Shown here: positions 26,614-34,344 of the stretch, piece after piece
Layout: every line of letters starts with the position of its first letter
Numbering within the stretch: position 1 is the stretch's first letter
Source of the DNA: an uncultured Ruminococcus sp.
GTDB lineage: Bacteria > Bacillota > Clostridia > Lachnospirales > Lachnospiraceae
Assembly (NCBI GenBank): GCA_946494335.1
Contig: CAMMBV010000001.1
Span: forward strand, 1-64,000
Direction: 5' to 3'
DNA: 64,000 nt
Made by a program: the position numbers and the translations under genes
Notes under the pieces: model-generated
Seen by the model: only the letters and a program-made list of their open reading frames with translations
Database searches by the model: none
Told to the model about the DNA's origin: nothing

Positions 26614-27807
26614 ATGATTGCCGTATTGATATCGCCGGTTTATGTCTTGATTAATGTTTACCTGCTCCGATGGCTGTTTCGCTGGATGGGGGTGTTCAGT
26701 CCCCAGCTGGAGAAACCCTGGGTGCGGATTCCGGTATTGATTGTGTATCTGTTTTTTGCCACGGCTCTGCTGGTGGGATTTTTGCTGCCGGCGGGAGAGG
26801 CGCAGCGTTTCTTTATGCATGTGGGCAACTACTGGCTGGGAGTCCTGGCTTATGTGGTGCTGACGGTGTTGTTTGCTGATATCCTGCGCTTTATTCTGAA
26901 AAGATGCAGATGGATAAATCAGGAAAAGCTGCGGGCTCCCGGGACTTTTGCATTGGCCGGAGGGATCTGCATTCTGGTGATTGCGGCAGTGAGCATCTGG
27001 GGCGTGGTCAATGCCAGAATTGTCCGGACCACCCAATATGAGATTACCATAGATAAAAAGACCGAAAACACAAAAGATATGAAGGTGGTGCTGGCAGCGG
27101 ATCTTCATATGGGATACAACATCGGATGCCGTCAGATGGAACGGATGGTGGAAAAAATCAACCGGGAAGACGCGGATCTGGTGGTTATTGCCGGAGATAT
27201 TTTTGATAATTCCTATGAATCCCTGGAAGATCCTGAACGGCTTGCCTCCATTTTAAAGGGAATCAAAAGCCGTTTCGGAGTTTACGCCTGCTACGGCAAT
27301 CACGACATTCAGGAAAAAATTCTGGCAGGATTTACCTTCGGCGGGAAAGGAAAAAAGCAAAGCGATATCCGGATGGATGAATTTCTGGAAGAGGCGGGCA
27401 TAGAACTTCTGCGGGATGAATTTGTGATGATCAATGACGAGATATATCTTTACGGCCGCCCGGACGCGGCCCGGCCCGGAAGGGGAATCGAAACGCGTAA
27501 AAGTCCCGGGAAAATCACAGAAGGCATGGATTTGTCCCGGCCGGTTTTTGTGATCGATCATCAGCCGAAAGAGCTTCAGGAGCTGGCGGCCGCGGGAGCT
27601 GATCTGGATCTTTGCGGTCATACCCATGACGGGCAGATGTTCCCCGGGAATATTCTTACCGCCGCCATGTGGGAGAATTCCTGCGGATATCTGAAAAAGG
27701 GCGGCATGCATAATATCGTCACTTCGGGCGTGGGAGTCTTTGGACCCAATATGCGTGTGGGAACCATTGCGGAAATCTGTTCCATCACCGTTCATTTTGA
27801 AGGGTGA
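26614..27807 (+). CDS. Membrane-anchored metallophosphoesterase
   Basis: A 397-residue protein with four or so N-terminal membrane helices (to about residue 140) and a calcineurin-like phosphoesterase domain: AADLHMG, GDIFD, GNHD and CGHTHDGQMFP supply the two-metal site. Close relatives (YkuE/YaeI type) act on lipid-linked phosphates such as UDP-diacylglucosamine or on other phosphodiesters; the substrate here is not evident. The ATG sits two bases after the previous stop, so the two genes are co-transcribed. Confidence 0.87.
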   Translation: MIAVLISPVYVLINVYLLRWLFRWMGVFSPQLEKPWVRIPVLIVYLFFATALLVGFLLPAGEAQRFFMHVGNYWLGVLAYVVLTVLFADILRFILKRCRWINQEKLRAPGTFALAGGICILVIAAVSIWGVVNARIVRTTQYEITIDKKTENTKDMKVVLAADLHMGYNIGCRQMERMVEKINREDADLVVIAGDIFDNSYESLEDPERLASILKGIKSRFGVYACYGNHDIQEKILAGFTFGGKGKKQSDIRMDEFLEEAGIELLRDEFVMINDEIYLYGRPDAARPGRGIETRKSPGKITEGMDLSRPVFVIDHQPKELQELAAAGADLDLCGHTHDGQMFPGNILTAAMWENSCGYLKKGGMHNIVTSGVGVFGPNMRVGTIAEICSITVHFEG

Positions 27808-27844
27808 GGGCGGTGCATGAAGAGGATAAGGAGAAACCAGAATT

Positions 27845-28384
27845 TTGGAACTTTTAGATATTGTGGATGAAAATGGAAATCCCACAGGGGAAGTAAAGGA
27901 AAGAAGTCTGATCCACAGGGAAGGTCTGCTGCATAGAACCTCCCACGTGTGGATTGCAAGGGAAAACCACAGAAGCGGGATGGACCTGCTGCTACAGAAA
28001 CGCAGCCGCTGCAAAGATTCCCATCCCGGCTGTTATGATATCTCCTCCGCCGGACACATCCCTGCCGGATGCGGCTATCTGGAATCGGCCCTGCGGGAAC
28101 TTGAGGAAGAGCTGGGAATTAAAGCGCGCCCGGAGGAACTTCTGGATAAGGGGCTTCGCCGGATTCGCTGGGAGGAAGAGTTTCACGGTGAAATGTTTAA
28201 AGACCGGCAGGTGAGCCGGGTCTATCTTTTGTGGAAGGAAATTGATATTACGAAGCTGCGTCTGCAGGAGGAAGAGGTGGAATCCGTCATGTGGATGGAT
28301 TATCAGGAATGCGTGGACGCGGTGAAGGCGGGAAGCATACCCAACTGTATTTCGCTGCAGGAGCTTAATATGCTGCGGCAATAA
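27845..28384 (+). CDS. Nudix hydrolase
   Basis: A 179-residue Nudix-fold protein of the IPP isomerase-like group (start MELLDIVDENGNPTGEVKERSLIHREGLLHR, split here only in part). The Nudix helix reads RELEEELGI, normal, but the Glu usually found in the preceding GE of the box is Cys (AGCGYLES). Such proteins hydrolyse nucleotide diphosphate derivatives; the substrate is unknown. The start is TTG at 27845, 11 bases after AAGGAG; no ATG lies near. Follows the phosphoesterase after 37 bases and ends at a terminator. Confidence 0.82.
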   Translation: MELLDIVDENGNPTGEVKERSLIHREGLLHRTSHVWIARENHRSGMDLLLQKRSRCKDSHPGCYDISSAGHIPAGCGYLESALRELEEELGIKARPEELLDKGLRRIRWEEEFHGEMFKDRQVSRVYLLWKEIDITKLRLQEEEVESVMWMDYQECVDAVKAGSIPNCISLQELNMLRQ

Positions 28385-28392
28385 TGTCACAG

Positions 28393-28442
28393 AATCCTTT
28401 TGCTGTTTGTTATAAAGAATAAACGGCGAAAGGATTTTTCTT
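28393..28442 (+). terminator. Terminator after Nudix gene
   Basis: 16-bp stem AATCCTTTTGCTGTTT (28393-28408) with AAACGGCGAAAGGATT (28421-28436, two wobbles), then TTTCTTTT. Confidence 0.85.
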
Positions 28443-28463
28443 TTACCAGGGGGAGGAAAGAGT

Positions 28464-29030
28464 ATGTTATCTTATATGGCGCTGCTGGATTCACAGCATG
28501 ATAAGGATAAATTTCAGCAGATTTATGAACGGTATTATCAGCCCATGTACCGTACGGCACGGCAGATTGTGGGAGATGAACACAGCGCCCGGGACTGCGT
28601 TCATGACGCTTTTTTAAAAATAATAGAGAGGCTTCCCGATCTGCCCCAAGCAGACGACAGCAGAACCCGGTCCTTTGTGCTGATTGCAGTCCGCAACAGG
28701 GCTGTCAATCTTTACCGGGAACGGAAACGGCGGGAGGCGCAGCCTGTGGATGACGAGGCGCTCTGCCATCTGCCCCGGCTTTGGGTCTATGACCGCTATG
28801 ATACCGGAGAAGGGGAGGAGCTGGTGCGCTTTCTCCTGGAAATGTCTCCTATTTACCGGGATGTTCTGACTTTAAAGTATGTGGAAGAGTATTCAAATGG
28901 AGAAATCAGCGATCTTCTGGGAATTACGGAGGCTTTAGTACGAAAAAGACTGGAACGGGCGAGGAAGATACTGGCAAGACGATGGAAAGAATGGGAGGAG
29001 CAGGATGGAGCGGAAAAAGGAATGGATTGA
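28464..29030 (+). CDS. ECF-type sigma-70 family RNA polymerase sigma factor
   Basis: A 188-residue alternative sigma factor. Region 2 spans about residues 15-80 (QIYERYYQPMYRTARQIVGDEHSARDCVHDAFLKII) and region 4 about 125-175 (YRDVLTLKYVEEYSNGEISDLLGITEALVRKRLERARKIL). GGGGGAGGAAAG precedes the ATG. It overlaps the next gene, a single-pass membrane protein and likely its regulator, by 26 bases. Target promoters cannot be identified here. Confidence 0.9.
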   Translation: MLSYMALLDSQHDKDKFQQIYERYYQPMYRTARQIVGDEHSARDCVHDAFLKIIERLPDLPQADDSRTRSFVLIAVRNRAVNLYRERKRREAQPVDDEALCHLPRLWVYDRYDTGEGEELVRFLLEMSPIYRDVLTLKYVEEYSNGEISDLLGITEALVRKRLERARKILARRWKEWEEQDGAEKGMD

Positions 29031-29598
29031 TGCTTTAACAGCGGCAAACCGGTATGAAACCGATTTTATTTTCAATGAACGGAAAACCGGGACGCAAAAG
29101 AAAAGGAAAAAGATGGGGAAAAGAAGAATCTTTCTGATAGCCGCTGCAGTGCTGCTTTCCGTGACGGCAGTGACGGCATCCAGAAAATATATTATGAGAG
29201 GCAGCGAGACGGAAAGTCTGGTGCAGAAACTGGACTGGGGGACGCCTTCTCAAGAGCTGGAACTGCCTATAGGAGAACGCGTTATTTTTGTCAGCGATGC
29301 AAAGGAAGCGCTTCTCTGGGGGTGGGAACTGAAAGAAGCCCAGGAGATTACGCTGACTTTTGAAACAGAAAGCTTGTTTTACCGACAGCACAGTATGCGA
29401 ATTGATCAGGCGCTGGAGGTGGGATATGTATATCAGGGAGAGTTCTGCCCGCTGGATTATACCTTTGAGGAGAAAGAGGATGAAGAGCGGCTGATATTTC
29501 AAGTCAGAAGCCAGGCGCCGGAGGAAGGAGAGTATTGTTTCTATGTCAGAAATAGCTGTTCGGAGAAAATTTTAATGCAGGATGTGGTTTTGCGATAA
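29005..29598 (+). CDS. Putative membrane anti-sigma factor
   Basis: A 197-residue protein: a basic cytoplasmic N-terminus of about 38 residues, one membrane helix (IFLIAAAVLLSVTAVTA, about 40-57), and an outer domain of about 140 residues rich in beta-type sequence. No zinc-binding HxxxCxxC motif is visible. It overlaps the ECF sigma gene, the usual place of the cognate anti-sigma factor, hence the call; the sequence family itself is not recognised. Confidence 0.6.
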   Translation: MERKKEWIDALTAANRYETDFIFNERKTGTQKKRKKMGKRRIFLIAAAVLLSVTAVTASRKYIMRGSETESLVQKLDWGTPSQELELPIGERVIFVSDAKEALLWGWELKEAQEITLTFETESLFYRQHSMRIDQALEVGYVYQGEFCPLDYTFEEKEDEERLIFQVRSQAPEEGEYCFYVRNSCSEKILMQDVVLR

Positions 29599-29618
29599 AC
29601 TTATATGCAGAAATACGC

Positions 29619-29654
29619 GTAAAATCAATCGTATTTTTTTACGATTGATTTTAC
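29619..29654. terminator. Perfect 15-bp palindrome between convergent genes
   Basis: Stem 29619-29633 and 29640-29654 with a TTTTTT loop, between the end of the sigma operon (+) and the symporter gene (-). Neither side has a T-run after the stem, so termination is uncertain; it may serve both strands weakly. Confidence 0.5.
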
Positions 29655-29663
29655 GGCTGATAG

Positions 29664-31094
29664 TCAATGACTCTTCCTTTTTATATTTTCCTCGTAATCC
29701 TTCAGCGAACCAACCGCCTCCTTTGCCAGCGGCACCAGTGCGATCATATTAAAGATGGTCATAAGTCCGATCCCTACATCGCCCAGATCCCACACAAAGG
29801 AATAAGCGGCAAGCCCTCCGATAAACAGCATCACAAGTGCCAGGATTTTGTACATGGTCTGGTATTTCCATTTATCGCCGAAAAGGTAGGCCACATTGGA
29901 ACGGGCGTAAAACAGAATGCCGATAAAAGTGGAGAAGCTGAAAAGCCAAAGGATCACGGCAATGAACACCACGCCGAATTCTCCAAGATGATACTGCATA
30001 GCTGTCTGTAAAAGGTTCATTCCCTCAAGGCCATTTGTCAGCTCCACCGGAGCCAGCAGCATGATCATGGCTGTACAGCTGCAGATCACAAGCGTATCGA
30101 TAAACACGCCCAAAGACTGCAGAAGGCCTTCCTTGGTCGGATGGCTGATATCCGCGGCAGCCGCTGCACAGGGCGCGGAACCGGAGCCTGCCTCGTTGGA
30201 GAAAAGCCCCCGTTTGACCCCGTTCATCAGCACGGCGCCAAAGCCGCCCGCTGCCACTTGGCGGAATCCGAATGCTTCCTCGAAGATTCTGGCAAAGACA
30301 GACGGAAGCTGTGTGATGTTGGTGACAATAATAAAAATAGTGATGATAAGGTAGAGGGCCGCCATTACAGGTACGATGATATCCAGCACCTTTACCGTGG
30401 CATTTTTTCGAAGCACGATCACCGCCGCCAGAGCCACCAGCACGATTGTGGAGTAGAGCGGAGGGATATGAAAAGCGTTGTCAAATGCCGATGAAACCGA
30501 GTTTCCGATTACCTGGCTGATGCCGCACCAGCAGAGGAGACCGGATAGGGCAAAAAGGACTGCAATGACAGATTTCTTTCGTTTGCTCCCGCGTTTTGTG
30601 ATAAAGAGAGCATGGATATAGTAGGCCGGGCCTCCACGGTAACCGCCGTAGAGGGGATCTTTTTCTTTATATATCTGAGCAAGGGTAGCCTCCGCAAAGG
30701 CTGTGGATGAACCGAGCAGGGCAATGAGCCACATCCAGAAAACGGCTCCTGCGCCTCCTGCGGAAATAGCTGATACGACGCCCACCAGGTTGCCCATTCC
30801 CACCCGGGTGGCGGTAGAGACGATGAGGGCCTGTACGCCTGAAATGCCGTCTGTTTCTGAAGAACTTCTGTTTTCCACCGTAACCCGCAGCATTTCCGGG
30901 AAAAGGCGGAATGGCAGGAATTTTGTCCGCAGGGTAAAATAGATCCCGGCAGGTACCAGGATGATGACCAGCAAAGACAATCCAAGCTGACTTCCGCCCG
31001 GAAGATCAAAGGTTACGATATCTCCCCATAATAGCGCATAAATCTTTTCAAAAAACTGTACGATCGCCTGTACAGCTGTATTGAATATTTCCAT
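29664..31094 (-). CDS. Sodium:alanine/glycine symporter family protein (AGCS)
   Basis: A 476-residue cytoplasmic membrane transporter of the AGCS family, which imports alanine, glycine or glutamine with Na+. Family blocks are clear: GVQALIVSTATRVGMGNLVGV, GAVFWMW, STAFAEATLAQIYK, GGPAYYI, and GLFSNEAGSGSAP. Length and about 11 helices are normal. It is a single-gene unit on the minus strand, convergent with the sigma-factor operon. Confidence 0.94.
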   Translation of the reverse strand: MEIFNTAVQAIVQFFEKIYALLWGDIVTFDLPGGSQLGLSLLVIILVPAGIYFTLRTKFLPFRLFPEMLRVTVENRSSSETDGISGVQALIVSTATRVGMGNLVGVVSAISAGGAGAVFWMWLIALLGSSTAFAEATLAQIYKEKDPLYGGYRGGPAYYIHALFITKRGSKRKKSVIAVLFALSGLLCWCGISQVIGNSVSSAFDNAFHIPPLYSTIVLVALAAVIVLRKNATVKVLDIIVPVMAALYLIITIFIIVTNITQLPSVFARIFEEAFGFRQVAAGGFGAVLMNGVKRGLFSNEAGSGSAPCAAAAADISHPTKEGLLQSLGVFIDTLVICSCTAMIMLLAPVELTNGLEGMNLLQTAMQYHLGEFGVVFIAVILWLFSFSTFIGILFYARSNVAYLFGDKWKYQTMYKILALVMLFIGGLAAYSFVWDLGDVGIGLMTIFNMIALVPLAKEAVGSLKDYEENIKRKSH

Positions 31095-31268
31095 TTTCGT
31101 TTTCCCTTCCGTTTTTGTCTGTATGTTTATTTTTATATGGTGTTTTCTATGAGAGTTTCCATGAATCCCAGTATATAATAGAAAAGTGTATTTGTAAAAT
31201 TGATTCTTAGAATGGTCCCTGGAAAAAGCGCTCTTGATGATAAAAATTTTGTACGAGCGGGAAATGCA

Positions 31269-31297
31269 ATGACAGAGAAATAATCGAATGCTATAAT
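31269..31297 (+). promoter_or_regulatory. Promoter of the AT-rich accessory block
   Basis: ATGACA (31269-31274), 17-base spacer, TATAAT (31292-31297), 24 bases before the GrpB start. Confidence 0.65.
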
Positions 31298-31320
31298 AGA
31301 AAAAAAGTCAGGATGACGAA

Positions 31321-31902
31321 TTGAAATTTAGCAGGGACAAAATGGAAAAAAGATTATCTGAAATGAGTTTAGAAGAATTGTGGAAGCTATTCCCTATCTG
31401 TTTGACAAAGCATCAGCCTTATTGGGAAGAATGGTACACAGATGAAGAAAATTTTTTGAAAAACAAAGTTCCTAAAATAGAGAGAATAAGTCATATAGGA
31501 AGTACAGCGATTAGTTCTATTTGCGCAAAACCTATTATTGATATTCTTGGGGAAATTTCAAAAGATTATATGCTGTCTGATTATAAAGAAATGATCTTGA
31601 AAAGTGGATATATTTGTATGTCCGAAACTTCTGATAGAATTTCTTTTAACAAAGGATATACAGAAAAAGGGTTTGCTAAGAGAGTGTTTCATCTGCACTT
31701 AAGGTATGTTGGGGATAATGATGAATTATATTTTAGAGATTATTTAATTGAGCATACTGATATTGCTGTCAAGTATGAGAGAATGAAATTGAAACTATGG
31801 AAAAAATATGAATTTAATAGAGATGGTTATACAAATTCTAAAACAGATTTTATTCAAAAGTATACCGAAATAGCAAAATTAGAATATGGAGCCAGATATT
31901 AA
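31321..31902 (+). CDS. GrpB family protein (nucleotidyltransferase fold)
   Basis: A 193-residue protein of the GrpB/UPF0157 family. The family block HIGSTAISSICAKPIIDI is present near residue 60, followed by the HLHLRY block. The fold is that of a nucleotidyltransferase, but the reaction is not established. The first in-frame start is TTG 31321 with AGGA 7 bases upstream; ATG 31342 is the alternative and would drop seven residues before family similarity begins. Much more AT-rich than the flanking genes. Confidence 0.82.
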   Translation: MKFSRDKMEKRLSEMSLEELWKLFPICLTKHQPYWEEWYTDEENFLKNKVPKIERISHIGSTAISSICAKPIIDILGEISKDYMLSDYKEMILKSGYICMSETSDRISFNKGYTEKGFAKRVFHLHLRYVGDNDELYFRDYLIEHTDIAVKYERMKLKLWKKYEFNRDGYTNSKTDFIQKYTEIAKLEYGARY

Positions 31903-31947
31903 AAAATCTCAAATGCCGGAAAAGATGAAATGTGCGGAGGTGTCAAA

Positions 31948-32490
31948 ATGAATTGGATAGATGAAGCATCTGCAAAACTTAAAAAGAAAAACCAGGTTCT
32001 GTTTGCTAAAAACTCAGAATATTTACAAGATTTAATTATGTTGTTTGAAAATCAGAATCATAAGGTTATGGTATTATGGGCATTTGATTTTGCCGAAGAA
32101 TCAATTATAAAACTTGAAGAAAAATACCCTGATGAAAAACGTCCGCGAGAAGCTTTAAAAGCCGCGAAAGACTGGGCCTCTGGAAAAATCAAGATGCGAT
32201 TAGCACAACGAAAAATATTAGATTGTCATGCATTTGCAAAAGAAATTGATAATAAGGAAGATATTGCAATTTGTCATGCCATAGGTCAGGCATGTGCAGT
32301 GGTGCATACTGCCGGACATGCAATAGGCTATCCAATATATGACCTTACTGCAATTATATACAAATGTGGGATTGAAAATTGTAAAAATGCAGTGGAACAA
32401 CGGAAACAGGAATATATTGAAAAGATAATGTATTGGAATGAACATTTGTGTGATTATCAAGGTTCCTGGGCGGATTTTATGAACAAATAA
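31948..32490 (+). CDS. Imm5-like putative immunity protein
   Basis: A 180-residue, mostly helical protein matching what I recall as the Imm5-like putative immunity family (blocks MVLWAFDFAEE, KRPREALKAAKDWASGKIKMRLAQRKILDCHAFAKE, HAIGQACAVVHTAGHAIGYPIYD). No polymorphic toxin gene lies beside it, so it is an orphan or has another role. ATG 31948 is chosen because GGAGGTG lies 7 bases upstream; the ATG at 31930 would put the ribosome binding site inside the gene. Confidence 0.7.
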   Translation: MNWIDEASAKLKKKNQVLFAKNSEYLQDLIMLFENQNHKVMVLWAFDFAEESIIKLEEKYPDEKRPREALKAAKDWASGKIKMRLAQRKILDCHAFAKEIDNKEDIAICHAIGQACAVVHTAGHAIGYPIYDLTAIIYKCGIENCKNAVEQRKQEYIEKIMYWNEHLCDYQGSWADFMNK

Positions 32491-32518
32491 AACTTTAACA
32501 GGTGGAGGTACATAATTT

Positions 32519-32850
32519 ATGAAAAAAATATTGCATATTGTGGACTTGATTGTGAAAAATGTGATGCATATCTTGCAACAATCAATGACGATCAGGACTT
32601 GCGTAAAAAAACTGCGAAACTATGGGCTGAATTAAATAATGCACCTATTCTTCCAGAGCATATTAACTGCCAAGGCTGTCGTGTTGATGGAATTAAAACC
32701 GTATTTTGTGATAGTATTTGTGGTATTCGTCAATGTGCATTGAAAAAAGGCGTTGCTACTTGCGGCGAATGTTCGGATTTGGAAAATTGTCCCACTGTTG
32801 GGGCAATCTTAGAAAATAATCCGTCTGCTTTGAAGAATTTGAAAGGATAA
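32519..32850 (+). pseudogene. DUF3795 protein gene with start-proximal frameshift
   Basis: Codons from about 32530 to 32850 encode a typical DUF3795 cysteine-rich protein: AYCGLDCEKCDAY, then LRKKTAKLWAELNN, CQGCRVDG, CDSICGIRQCALKKG, CGECSDLENCPTVG. The ATG at 32519, 11 bases after the GGTGGAGG site, is followed by seven A and is out of frame with this; eight A would restore ATG-AAA-AAA-AAT-ATT-GCA. So one base is missing in a homopolymer right after the start codon. Either the gene is inactive, a sequencing error, slippage-switched, or it starts at TTG 32599 without the first Cys cluster. Confidence 0.65.
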
Positions 32851-32894
32851 ATTATCTTGGTGGTAATGGAAATGAAATTTGAGAGGACGGATAT

Positions 32895-33524
32895 ATGGCA
32901 AATTCATATAAGGTAATAAATGAAAATACATGGGAAAGAGCCATGCATTGTATGATTTTCCGAAACAGTATAGAACCCGCTTTTTGCGTTACTTTTGAAG
33001 TGGAGGTTACAGGCTTAAAAAAATATGTGAAGGAAAATAATCTTTCATTTACATTAGCTATGGTATACGCAGTGTGTAAATGTGCAAATCAAATAGAAGA
33101 ATTTAGATATAGATTTGTAGATGGTAAGATTGTTTTGTTCGATAATGTTGATACGGCATTTACTTATTTGAATAAAAAAACAAAATTATTCAAGGTTGTG
33201 AATGTACCTATGATGGACAACATTAAAGAATACTGTATCAGGGCGAAGACGATTGCTGATGAACAAGATACTTATTTTACTGGGACCCTTGGAAATGATG
33301 TTTTTCAATGTTCACCAATGCCGTGGGTGACGTACACACATATTTCGCACACAAACTCAGGCAAACAAGATAATGCTACACCGTTGTTTGATTGGGGAAA
33401 GTATTATGAGAAAGACGGCAGATGGATAATGCCTGTTTCTGTGCAGGCGCATCATTCATTTGTTGATGGAATTCACATTGGTGAGTTTGTTTATGCTTTA
33501 GAAAAATATCTTGCAAGATTTTGA
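32895..33524 (+). CDS. Chloramphenicol acetyltransferase-like protein (CatA fold)
   Basis: A 209-residue member of the CAT family, which transfers acetyl from acetyl-CoA to chloramphenicol or similar hydroxyls. The catalytic HHxxxDG motif is present (HHSFVDG, His186-His187), near the C-terminus as in CAT, and length is normal. Whether it confers chloramphenicol resistance is open: many CatA-like proteins in Clostridia act on unknown substrates. AT-rich; start ATG 32895 after GAGAGGAC. Confidence 0.82.
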   Translation: MANSYKVINENTWERAMHCMIFRNSIEPAFCVTFEVEVTGLKKYVKENNLSFTLAMVYAVCKCANQIEEFRYRFVDGKIVLFDNVDTAFTYLNKKTKLFKVVNVPMMDNIKEYCIRAKTIADEQDTYFTGTLGNDVFQCSPMPWVTYTHISHTNSGKQDNATPLFDWGKYYEKDGRWIMPVSVQAHHSFVDGIHIGEFVYALEKYLARF

Positions 33525-33576
33525 AAGATAAATCTCAGTTTTTTGGGGCGATAAAATTGAAACTCGAGGTGATGAA

Positions 33577-34179
33577 ATGAAGATAAGCAAAAATAGTGCA
33601 TTACTTGTAATAGATATACAACAAGAAGATTTTAGGGGAATGACGCCAGAAAATTCAGATGCACCAGAATGGAAATGTATTCGTAATGCTAAACGAGTTT
33701 TGGATGTTTTTCGTGCAAACAACTTGCCTGTCATTCAAGTCAAGGAAGTTCACAGACCGGATATGGTGGATTTTGGCCGAGAATTAGACGGAGCAGAATC
33801 AATTCATTGTATAGAAGATTCACCATACACCGATTATGCGAAATTGACCTATCCCATCAAGGGAGAATATCTGATTTCTAAAAGAAGATACAGTGCATTC
33901 TTTGCAACGGACTTGGAAATTTTGTTAAAGGGATTACATGTGGATACCTTGTATCTTATTGGCGGTCTGACTGACGTCTGCATTCATTACACAGCGGTAG
34001 ATGCTCATCAACATGATTACTATATCAGGGTTGTAACTGACGCGGTTGCCGGTTCAAGCAAAGAGGCACATGAATATGCATTGAGAGCAATCAAGTATTT
34101 ACAGAAAGACTCGTTGATAACTGTTGCTGACATTGAAAGCGCCAAGATAGAATCCGGCGGTTATTCCTGTCAATCATAA
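33577..34179 (+). CDS. Isochorismatase-family cysteine hydrolase
   Basis: A 200-residue alpha/beta hydrolase of the isochorismatase/nicotinamidase family. The triad is visible: Asp13 (LLVIDIQQ), Lys in LISKRRYSAF, and Cys135 in GGLTDVCIHYTA with the usual cis-peptide context. Members hydrolyse amides such as nicotinamide, N-carbamoyl compounds or isochorismate; the substrate is not evident. Last gene of the AT-rich block. Confidence 0.85.
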   Translation: MKISKNSALLVIDIQQEDFRGMTPENSDAPEWKCIRNAKRVLDVFRANNLPVIQVKEVHRPDMVDFGRELDGAESIHCIEDSPYTDYAKLTYPIKGEYLISKRRYSAFFATDLEILLKGLHVDTLYLIGGLTDVCIHYTAVDAHQHDYYIRVVTDAVAGSSKEAHEYALRAIKYLQKDSLITVADIESAKIESGGYSCQS

Positions 34180-34257
34180 AATATGACGGATAAAGGGATT
34201 TGACAGACTTTATTAAGAATATATGGAAAAAGTCCCCTGTTACATTTGCTTACACTC

Positions 34258-34287
34258 TTGTCAACACAGGGGCAAATCATGTAAAAT
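34258..34287 (+). promoter_or_regulatory. Promoter of the glycan operon
   Basis: TTGTCA (34258-34263), 18-base spacer, TAAAAT (34282-34287). A second candidate, TTGACA (34200-34205) with TATGGA at 16 bases, lies upstream. A 7-bp dyad CCCCTGT (34234-34240)/ACAGGGG (34266-34272) brackets the -35 and could be an operator. Confidence 0.5.
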
Positions 34288-34344
34288 AGGCAATATAAGC
34301 TGTCAAATATTTACAGCGCAAAAAAGGCATGGGAGAGAAAAAAT

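Noticed and set aside
31321..34179. Reading the AT-rich block as a defence island or toxin-antitoxin system
   Set aside because: No nuclease, restriction, retron or toxin gene is visible; the Imm5-like gene has no partner and the remaining genes are enzymes or unknowns.
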